Shown in pieces: positions 1 through 6,800 of a stretch of DNA of 11,542 nucleotides. The notes under the pieces were generated by a model, which searched no databases, was not told where the DNA came from, and saw nothing but the letters and a program-made list of their open reading frames with translations. Position numbers and translations under genes: made by a program. Source of the stretch: Hondaea fermentalgiana (lineage: Eukaryota; Sar; Bigyra; Thraustochytrida; Thraustochytriidae); NCBI GenBank assembly GCA_014084085.1, contig NPFB01000126.1, forward strand, positions 175,931 through 187,472, given 5' to 3'. How positions within the stretch are numbered: position 1 is the stretch's first letter; the number at the start of each line of letters is the position of its first letter.

Positions 1-53
<53 letters not shown>

Positions 54-80
54 CAGCCTGCCTGCCTGCCTGTCTTCCTG
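1..80. repeat. (CTTG)n then (CCTG)n tetranucleotide microsatellite
   Basis: Thirteen perfect CTTG units fill 1-52, followed by imperfect CCTG units (with CCAG and TCTT variants) to about 80. The tract starts at the window edge, so its true length is unknown. It lies about 115 bases beyond the stop codon of the minus-strand amidase gene, outside any supported coding region. It reads through in every forward frame as a Leu-Ala-Cys repeat, which is an artefact of the four-base period. It is not a telomere-type repeat. Confidence 0.95.
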
Positions 81-82
81 TT

Positions 83-109
83 CGCATGCATGCATGTACA
101 TGTGCATAT
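83..109. other. Alternating purine-pyrimidine tract (GCAT/TACATG-rich)
   Basis: Every base from 83 to 109 alternates pyrimidine and purine, built mostly from GCAT units followed by TACATGTGCATAT. Such tracts can adopt left-handed DNA under supercoiling, and this one is also rich in short palindromes. It directly follows the CTTG/CCTG microsatellite and may have arisen from it by point change. A related GCATGCATG stretch occurs near 2079-2086, on the other side of the amidase gene. No function is claimed. Confidence 0.7.
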
Positions 110-110
110 T

Positions 111-146
111 CTTCTCTTTCCATTTCTTTCCATTTCTTTTCTTTTT
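111..146. other. Pyrimidine-rich tract with a 10-bp direct repeat
   Basis: The plus strand is almost all C and T here, with two near-identical decamers (catttctttc at 121-130, catttctttt at 131-140). On the minus strand this is a purine-rich tract 50-85 bases past the amidase stop codon, so it probably lies in or just after that gene's 3' untranslated region. I see no AATAAA on the minus strand between the stop and this tract, so the polyadenylation site cannot be placed. Confidence 0.5.
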
Positions 147-194
147 ACAAATGCGACACAGACTGCAGCTCCATTTCACGACAAAGGAGGGTTT

Positions 195-1928
195 CTAGCG
201 CGGCGTTGCTGCAAGAGGCGGGACCCAGCCAGCGACACCGAGAGACTCTAAATGCATGGCCGTCGCAATCGTCAAATGATCGTTTCCATTCGCAGCAACA
301 AGCTGTACACCCGTCGGCAAGAGCTTCTTATCACGGGATAAACCTGTCGGCACTGCCGTCGCCGGTAACTCGAGAACGTTAAAAATTCCCGTCGCGCCAA
401 AGTCCGCAAAATACAAAAGATTTGGCAGAGGGCCATGAAGCGGGGCAGGCGTAGGCAATCCCGGGAAAATAAGGACGCCGTCCTCGCCCAAGAGATCATT
501 CATCTCCAGACGCAGCTCCTCTCCCAGCTCCAGATTATTGCGATGCATGCGCGGCGTCAAGTGCCGAAAGCGCTCCGTGCATGCAAGGCCCAAAGCAGGT
601 AAAGTGTGCTGCGAACCATAGCCAAACGTGAGGACGCTCTTGACAAGCTCCCAGACCGGCCAAATGACACTGCCAAGTCCTTCGGACATGATCTCCGCAA
701 ACGGGACCGTCTGCGCCTCCAAAAGCATAGCTGACCACAAGTCAAAGCAACGCTTCAGCGCATCGAATTCAACCGCATGCACCTTGACACCCAGCGAAGT
801 CTCGAGCGCGCGAACTACGCGTCTTTGTGCTGCCAGCATTTCAGGGTCCCGAGCGCGCGTTATACCCATGGAGCTTCCCGGTTGGTCCCACACAACATAG
901 TACTTGAGCTCTCTCATGCGCACCGTTGCTGGATGCGGCCACTGCATATCGAGCATGTACTTTCGCTGGGCCTCCAAATGTTCAAGTTCTTCTTCTGTGG
1001 CATCCTCCAAGTCCTCGAGCTTGAGTCGACCAGCCATAGTCTCCAACAGAGGGAAAAGGTCGTGAGCGTAGCGAGCCGTGGGGCCCAGTTGGCAATACCG
1101 TTCCACGAGGCCATGAACCTTGGGAATGCAGCGGGTGTTGGGCACGGCCCCGCCCGTGGGCTTGTGTCCAAAAAGACCATTATAAAGCGCCGGAATGCGC
1201 GTGCTGCCCCCCACATCTGACGTCACGCCAAACGAACCACCAAGAGCAGAGACCAACGCTGCTGTCCCGCCGCTGCTGCCACCGCACGTTCGCCGCAGGT
1301 CATACGGCATGCACGTTCGTCCATGCACTGGATTGCTCGACTCGCTCCACATGCAAGCCTCACTCGTATTGCCACAAGCAAGGATTATTGCACCCTCGTC
1401 CTGAAGGCGCTGCAGCACCGGATTCCGCGCGCGTCCACGCACTTCGCGACGACCGACAATTCCTCCCGTAAATGGAAACCCTGGGTACTCGAACACCTCC
1501 TTGCTGATAAAGGGAACTCCAAGAAAGTCCGGGAGGCTGTCCGTCGAGCCCTTGCGGCGTGCCTCTGCAAGCAGGTCGTCAGCGTCTTTGGCGTCGCGCA
1601 AAGCATCCTTGAAGCAGTTCCCCACCACGGCGTGGAGATGTACGTCCACGCGCTCGAGTTGAGAAATATACAGCTCGACCATCTCGTACGAGGTCACTTC
1701 ACCCTCGCGTAGTTTCTGCGCCAGCGTCAGGGTCGACCACGCCAAGCGTGGGTCTGCGGACCCAATCGCTTCGACCAGCTTCGCGTGCGTGCGTCTCTGC
1801 CGCGTACTATCTCGCGCACGTTTCAGTAGGAGGAGCGAGACCACGACGCAGGTCGCAAGGAGGTAGATCTCCGCCGCATGCACGACCTCGAGCACCTCGC
1901 CAGCGCTCGGGACCCACGCCATCTGCAT
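195..1928 (-). CDS. Fatty-acid amide hydrolase-like amidase (amidase signature family)
   Basis: This is a 577-residue serine hydrolase predicted to cleave fatty-acid amides or related acyl amides at a membrane. The amidase-signature triad is complete: Lys143 (in GVPFISKEVF), Ser218 (first Ser of GGSSGG) and Ser242 (in SDVGGSTRIPA). The spacings of 75 and 24 residues equal those of rat FAAH (Lys142, Ser217, Ser241, from memory). The CMWSESSNPVHGRT block and GLFGHKPT also match FAAH2-like enzymes. A hydrophobic helix at about 21-35 followed by basic residues predicts an N-terminal membrane anchor, as in FAAH. A hydrophobic stretch near 415-435 could be the membrane-dipping cap. The ATG at 1926-1928 was chosen because it has A at -3, gives a family-typical length and sits just before the anchor. 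The frame is also open upstream through an Arg-rich stretch to an in-frame ATG at 2082-2084, so a 629-residue form is possible; another ATG follows at 1920-1922. There are no introns. Family assignment is firm; the substrate is inferred. Confidence 0.88.
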   Translation of the reverse strand: MQMAWVPSAGEVLEVVHAAEIYLLATCVVVSLLLLKRARDSTRQRRTHAKLVEAIGSADPRLAWSTLTLAQKLREGEVTSYEMVELYISQLERVDVHLHAVVGNCFKDALRDAKDADDLLAEARRKGSTDSLPDFLGVPFISKEVFEYPGFPFTGGIVGRREVRGRARNPVLQRLQDEGAIILACGNTSEACMWSESSNPVHGRTCMPYDLRRTCGGSSGGTAALVSALGGSFGVTSDVGGSTRIPALYNGLFGHKPTGGAVPNTRCIPKVHGLVERYCQLGPTARYAHDLFPLLETMAGRLKLEDLEDATEEELEHLEAQRKYMLDMQWPHPATVRMRELKYYVVWDQPGSSMGITRARDPEMLAAQRRVVRALETSLGVKVHAVEFDALKRCFDLWSAMLLEAQTVPFAEIMSEGLGSVIWPVWELVKSVLTFGYGSQHTLPALGLACTERFRHLTPRMHRNNLELGEELRLEMNDLLGEDGVLIFPGLPTPAPLHGPLPNLLYFADFGATGIFNVLELPATAVPTGLSRDKKLLPTGVQLVAANGNDHLTIATAMHLESLGVAGWVPPLAATPR

Positions 1929-2098
1929 CCTCGCGCCAGGCGCGCCCTCGCCCTCGCCCCTGCTCCTCGCGCTCGCGCGGCGTCCTTGCGCTCGCCTCGC
2001 CTCGCACACTCGCACGCGGCAATCTCGCTCTGCTTGTGCAATGTGACATGGAAACAAACTTGTTCGCGCGTGCCCTGCATGCATGTGCAAGCATGCGC

Positions 2099-2120
2099 CA
2101 TATATTTCTTATTATAGAAC
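2099..2120 (-). promoter_or_regulatory. Possible TATA-like element upstream of the amidase gene
   Basis: On the minus strand this patch reads CTATAATAAGAAATATATG, an AT island in otherwise GC-rich DNA about 170 bases before the chosen amidase ATG. A start site 25-30 bases further on would fall close to the upstream ATG at 2082-2084, which would help decide whether that ATG is in the mRNA. This is a positional inference from base composition; core promoters of the host lineage are unknown to me. Confidence 0.25.
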
Positions 2121-2255
2121 GACACACTTGCACACGAATCCGCGAAAAGCTGGGAAAGCTGGCTTGCACATTGCGCGCGAGACCTTGATGACCGTACGTG
2201 TAGTAGGCTGTAGTACGTCGTCTCGTCTGTCTGCCGTCATGGATGTCCCGAAGGT

Positions 2256-2291
2256 GTCTTCACAAAAGAGAGCGTCTTCACAAAAGAGAGC
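2256..2291. repeat. Perfect 18-bp tandem duplication
   Basis: The unit gtcttcacaaaagagagc occurs twice head to tail, at 2256-2273 and 2274-2291, with no mismatch. It is non-coding, about 330 bases upstream of the chosen amidase start. The perfect identity points to a recent slippage or replication duplication. It could double a factor-binding site, but nothing shows that directly. Confidence 0.9.
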
Positions 2292-2339
2292 GAGCTGATC
2301 GTGATACGAGGTTCGCAGACACGTTGCAAACACCCGTAA

Positions 2340-2376
2340 GATGGATGGACCGATGGGCCGATAGATCAATGGATGG
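2340..2376. repeat. Degenerate GATG/GATA tetranucleotide-like patch
   Basis: Short units (GATGGATGG, CGATGGG, CGATAGAT, ATGGATGG) recur irregularly over about 37 bases. This looks like the remnant of a simple four-base repeat. It lies in the intergenic DNA between the amidase promoter side and the 3' flank of the membrane protein gene. No function is inferred. Confidence 0.5.
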
Positions 2377-2646
2377 AAATTGATACAGCTCAGGCAGTCA
2401 AAGTTCAGAGGTTATCAACTACCTCGTCGAATGCAGGACAAAGGCGTCCCAGTAAGCTAAATGTTCCAGGACGAGCTTATTGCACGAGTCGTTCTTGAGA
2501 CACGACTAACACTTCTTTCCCACAAGCACCAAAAGATATTGGGTACAGAAAATACGTAAGAAAATAAGAATCCAAAACCTGAATCGTCTATCGCCTGATC
2601 GTAGGGTGCTGACAGTAAAAGTCCCTTTTTGCAAGGAAAAAATAAA

Positions 2647-3216
2647 TTAGTCTGCCTTGACAGCCTCAGACGCGCTGTCTGCACGGTATCCAGGCGCAGG
2701 GTTCTTGAGCTCAAGAAGTTCCTCGCGCGAATCTCTGATGCGCTTTGCATTGCCGCGCATGTAGCGTAGCGCGAAAATGACAACGACAAGGTAAAACAAG
2801 GACACCGGCACGAACTCCGCATCAGCCTTGCCCTCGACGAGAGCAAAAACAAAGAAACCCACTTGCGACAGCAATGGCACCATGGAAAGACGAAAAAGCG
2901 GATTGCTCATATAGTTTTCAAACGAGCTCTCCTGCCCGTGAAGCCATGCCGCCGACACGGCATAGTAGAGCGCGCCCATGCCGTCGAAAATGGCAAGGTC
3001 CATGTTATCCTTGTGCGTGTACGCCGCGTACGCCGCAAAGAGCACGAGCGAGCACGACAGCTTGAAGAGAAAATCCCGCCACATCATGTTGAAGGCCTCC
3101 GTCTGCACGTGCAGCGTCTGCAGCGGGCGGTCTGCGCGCTCCACGAACTGCTGCTCGGCGTCGCTGCGCGCCGCTGCGCGCTCCTGGCCACCCGGTTTCC
3201 GCGACCGGAGCCCCAT
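2647..3216 (-). CDS. Unrecognised four-span membrane protein, 189 residues
   Basis: I do not recognise the family. The ATG at 3214-3216 has an excellent eukaryotic context (AACC before, G after), and the stop is TAA. Residues 1-45 are charged and polar (MGLRSRKPGG onward). Four hydrophobic segments follow at about 49-67, 73-93, 107-128 and 135-153, with aromatic residues at their ends. The tail from 154 is basic then acidic (RGNAKRIRDSREELLEL) and ends in VKAD, with no KKXX- or HDEL-type retrieval signal. Even spacing and short loops suggest a small multi-pass protein of an internal membrane, perhaps ER or Golgi. The gene is divergent from the golgin gene, with 625 bases between the two starts, so co-expression is possible. 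The gene call is supported by the start context, uninterrupted frame and clear hydrophobic pattern; function is unknown. Confidence 0.8.
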   Translation of the reverse strand: MGLRSRKPGGQERAAARSDAEQQFVERADRPLQTLHVQTEAFNMMWRDFLFKLSCSLVLFAAYAAYTHKDNMDLAIFDGMGALYYAVSAAWLHGQESSFENYMSNPLFRLSMVPLLSQVGFFVFALVEGKADAEFVPVSLFYLVVVIFALRYMRGNAKRIRDSREELLELKNPAPGYRADSASEAVKAD

Positions 3217-3430
3217 GGTTTCCGCCTCACGCGCTCACCGACACCGCGCAGAGCGCCGGCCGCGGGCCCTGGGCGCGCGCGCTTCTCTCCGGCGACGACT
3301 CCGGCGCTCCCGCGGCCGCCGCGCGCGCGCGAGGTCTGCGAGGCACGGACTCGAGTTCTCGTGTTCGGCGTCTGCTCGAGTGACTTTGCTGGTCTGTCTC
3401 GGCAGCGCTGTCTCCGCCCACGCGGTTTGA

Positions 3431-3453
3431 AAGCGAAAAGGCAAGCGAAAAGG
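3431..3453. repeat. Direct repeat of aagcgaaaagg, 12-base period
   Basis: The 11-mer aagcgaaaagg occurs at 3431-3441 and again at 3443-3453, one base apart, and runs into a GGGCGG box. It lies about midway in the divergent promoter region. Paired sites at roughly one helical turn are a common arrangement for factor binding. The GCGAAAA core (TTTTCGC on the other strand) loosely resembles E2F-type sites, which is only a suggestion. Confidence 0.6.
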
Positions 3454-3472
3454 GCGGCTCGCGGAAAGCCCC

Positions 3473-3522
3473 ACTTGCGGCGCGCGGTTTGCCCTACTTG
3501 CGGCCGCCATTCCCGACTTGCG
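3473..3522. repeat. Three spaced copies of ACTTGCG in the divergent promoter
   Basis: ACTTGCG appears at 3473-3479, 3496-3502 and 3516-3522, each preceded by a C-rich triplet or similar. The spacings are 23 and 20 bases, about two helical turns. Three copies in 50 bases of non-coding DNA suggest a regulatory cluster or the decayed remains of a short tandem duplication. Confidence 0.5.
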
Positions 3523-3841
3523 TCCGCGGCGAGGCCGGCCGGCAGAGCAGAGTCTGACTTTCAAACAAACACGCAAGCCCTCCCGCCCCCGACCCCGACG
3601 CGCGCGAGCCCGAGCGCGAGCTCGCGAGGAAGCCGCCGCCGCGCAGAGCGCCCCGCCCGCGCCCGCGCCCGCCCCGCCCCGCCGAGCCCGCGCGCGCGCA
3701 GCGGCGCGAGCCGACCCCGGTCGAGCAGGACCCAGGCTGGAGGAAGAGGAATCCGGTCGGTGCTCGAGCCGGGAGCGCAGTCGTACTCCGCCTCGTGCAG
3801 CCCGCGACGGGGCTGCGCGCGCCGACGAGGACGCAGGGAAG

Positions 3842-6800
3842 ATGAGCTTCTGGGGAGACCTGAACAAAGGCTTGGAGAAGGCCAGGAGAAATGCAGAGGG
3901 TCTCGTCAAGAACGCAGAAGGCCTCGTGAACAAGACCTTGGACGAGCTCATGGAGGAAGGAGACGGCGACGACGACGACGACCGCGGCCCTGACAGCGAG
4001 AATGGCTGGGACGACAGTGAAGACGACGGCGACGACGACGACGACGATGATGACGACGATGACGATGATGATGATGGTATTAATGAAGACGACGGTGATG
4101 ACATGGCCCATGCCAAAGACACCAATGTCGTCGCCACCGAGGGCCCCGACAATGCTGGACATGCACAAGACATTGCAAATGCCAAGCAAGTCTCGGGCGA
4201 CCAGGCCAAAGCGACCGCAGAGGGTGGCTGGGGAGACCAGGACGAGGAGCTTGATCTCGACCAGGACACTTTGCAAGCGCAACACAGGCCCGCCGACCAA
4301 GACGAGGATGATGCGTGGTCCGGCGACAATGGAGACTGGGGCGACGAGGATGAACAAGAAGATGGAGAAGGGTCAGAGGCTCCCTCGTCGTCTGTCGCGA
4401 CCGGCTTTCTTGGTCTCGCGAGAAACATCGGCAGCAACTTTAACAAAATGCTCAACGAAGAAGACCAGGACGACGGCAGCAGTGAGGATGACGATGACGA
4501 TGCGGCGGCCGACAACAGCGGCGACGAGGACGAAGACTCTGGTGACGACAATGGACAAGACCAAGGTCGCGAGGGCGACCAGGCGAAGAGCGCACAAACC
4601 ACCAACGCCGCGAAGGGGGGTCGAACGCGTGGCATGTTTGACTTTGTCAACCAAGTAGGCCGCATTATCGCGTCCGAGGCTGACAGCGATGAAAGCGCAG
4701 CGCAAATGCGCCGGCTTCTCGATGACGCGGAAAACGTCAAAATGGAGATGCAGCTGCTTAAAGACGAAAAAGAGAGCTTCCAGCAGCTCATTCGCCAGTA
4801 CGAGAACGAGCGCGAGTCCATGCAGCGCCAAATCGAAAGTCTGCAGACTCAAGGAGGGTCAGCAACATCAAACTCGTCGGAAGATGCACAACAAAAGACC
4901 AATGCCCAGGTCGAGGCGGAAGGCAAGGGCCGCGAGCAGCTCCGGGGAGAGCTCGAAGCGCTTGAAGCGCGTGGAGCACAAGCTGAAAGGGAAAACGCTG
5001 ACCTCCAAGTCAAGCTTCAGGAAGCTCTTAGTCAGGCCGCATCACAAGGTCAAGAGATTGAGCGCCTACAAATGCAGCTCAACGCAGAAGCAACAGATTC
5101 TCGGGCGGCTGCTGCTGAGGGTGATGAAGACGCTGATGAAGAAGTCACAGAGCTCAAGCAGCGCCTCGAGCAAGCTGAAGAAGACGCTGCTCAAGCAAGA
5201 AGTCTGCAAGAAGAATTGCAGGCAAAACTTGACGAGCTACAGGCCGCTACAGATTCTACGAATGACCCGGATGACTCCACAAATGCGCTCCAAGTCAAGG
5301 AAGAAGAGATTGCGCGTCTGAACGATGACCTTGAGAGCGCGCGTGCTGGACTCGCCGCGGCAAAAGATCTCCGGGAACAGTTCGACAACCAAAAGGAAGA
5401 GCTCAACAGGCTTACGCATGAGCTTCAATCTGCACAGGAAAGTGGGGCCAGTCTCGAGAGTCTCCAGACGGAGCTTGAAGCAAAGAATGCCGAACTCGAG
5501 GAAGCGAAGGCGCTTCGTGAGGAGCTCAAGTCGAAAGAAGCCCAGCTTCAAGACTTGAACCAAGAGCTCGAAGAATCGGCTCGCGCTGATGAAGCCGATG
5601 CTGCTGCCCTTCGCAAAGAGCTTGAGACTAAAACCGAGGAGCTCGAGGCAGCAAATGAGCTTCGTAAGGAACTCGAGGCCAAGGACGAAAAGCTCAAGCA
5701 ATTGGAGGAAGAGCTTGAGACCGCAAATGGGCTTCGCGAGCAGCTCGAGACCAAAGACGAAAAGCTCAAGCGACTTGAGGAAGAGCTTGAGACCGCACAT
5801 ACTGGTGAAAGCGATGCTACGAGTCGCCTCCGCGAAGAACTCGAAACCAAGACGAGCGAACTTGAGAAGCTTTCGGAAGAGCTTGAAACCGCGGATGAGC
5901 TTCGCGAGCAGCTCAAGACCAAGACGGGCGAAGTTGAAAAGCTATCGCTCGAGCTTGAGGCGGTAAATGCTCTTCGCGTGGAACTCGAGACCAAGACGGG
6001 CGAAGTTGAAAAGCTATCGCAAGAGCTTGAGGCGGCAAATGCTCTTCGCGAGGAACTCGAGGCCAAAGATGAGAACCTGAAGCAATTAGAGCAAGAGCTC
6101 GAGACTGCGCGTGCTGGCGAAAGCGATGCCGCAAATAGATTTCGCGAGGAACTCGACACCAAAACAGGCGAAGTTGAAAAGCTATCGCAAGAGCTTGAGG
6201 CGGCAAATTTTCTTCGCGAGGAACTCGAGACCAAGGATGAGAAACTCAAGCAATTAGAGCAAGAGCTCGAGACTGCACGAGCTGGCGAGAGCGATGCCAC
6301 CAATAGTCTTCGCGAGGAACTCGAGACCAAGACGGGCGAAGTTGAAAAGCTATCGCAAGAGCTTGAGGCGGCAAATTTTCTTCGCGAGGAACTCGAGACC
6401 AAGGATAAGAAACTCAAGCAATTTGAGCAAGAGCTCGAGGCTGCCAGTGAGCTCCGCAAGCAGCTTGATGACCAAAAACATACGGTCGAGAAGCTCACGC
6501 GCGATTTGGAAGCTGCACGTGCAAGTGAGAATGATGTTACGAATGGTCTCCGCGAAGATCTTCAACGCAGAAACCAGGAACTCGAGGCAACAAAGCAGAT
6601 TTTCGAACAACAGAGCGCGGCAAAGGACCAAGACATGGCTCGATTGACCGAGGAGCTCGAGGCTGCCAAAGCCGATGAAAGCAAGCTGGACTCTCTTCGG
6701 GAACAGCTCTCGGCCAAAGACGAACAGGTGGAGGAACTGCGCGAAGCCCTCGAGGACGCCAAGACGGAAAAAGGAAGTTCTGCAGAGGAGCTGCAAGCTC

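Larger units (their letters stand above)
1929..2646. other. Intergenic region: amidase leader/promoter and 3' flank of the membrane-protein gene
   Basis: This 718-base stretch lies upstream of the amidase gene and downstream of the four-span membrane protein gene, both on the minus strand. The part next to the amidase (1929-2040) is very GC-rich and holds an out-of-frame minus-strand ATG at 2047-2049 that could act as an upstream ORF. The middle carries an AT-rich TATA-like patch, an 18-bp tandem duplication and a GATG-rich patch. The part from 2500 to 2646 is less GC-rich, as expected for a 3' untranslated region. No convincing additional gene or RNA gene was seen. Confidence 0.6.
3217..3841. 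promoter_or_regulatory. GC-rich divergent intergenic region, probable bidirectional promoter and golgin 5' leader
   Basis: This 625-base region separates the starts of two genes that point away from each other. It is extremely rich in G, C and CpG, with two 12-base runs of mostly alternating CG (3320-3331 and 3689-3700). I see no ATG on the plus strand between 3217 and 3841, which fits a leader for the golgin mRNA and supports its start at 3842. The frame in front of the golgin is open but has only non-ATG codons to start from. Short direct repeats at 3431-3453 and 3473-3522, and a GGGCGG box at about 3452-3457, are candidate factor sites. Promoter function is inferred from gene arrangement. 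Confidence 0.5.

Noticed and set aside
2..382. Forward frames starting with Leu-Ala-Cys repeats
   Set aside because: A four-base repeat gives the same peptide in every frame, and the rest overlaps the amidase 3' end antisense.
1929..2090. Extension of the amidase to a start at 2090
   Set aside because: The codon there is TTG on the minus strand. An in-frame ATG at 2082-2084 remains possible, but the added residues look like leader sequence and family length favours 1928.
3518..3841. Extension of the golgin frame upstream by 108 codons
   Set aside because: The codon at 3518 is TTG, not ATG, and the stretch is Arg/Ala/Pro-rich GC noise. The first ATG is at 3842 in good context and gives a golgin-like N-terminus.
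2863..3993. Forward Arg-rich frame of 376 codons
   Set aside because: It lies opposite the four-span membrane protein, then in the GC-rich promoter and golgin start. The composition is that of random GC-rich sequence.
3235..4821. Long antisense frame rich in serine, 528 codons
   Set aside because: It is the mirror of the Asp/Glu codon runs of the golgin (GAC/GAT read as GTC/TCG/ATC and so on) and also crosses the divergent promoter. It has no domain pattern.
5548..6498. Antisense Ser-rich frame of 316 codons over the golgin repeats
   Set aside because: Its apparent repeats simply mirror the sense-strand 168-bp repeats, and the golgin frame explains the region fully.
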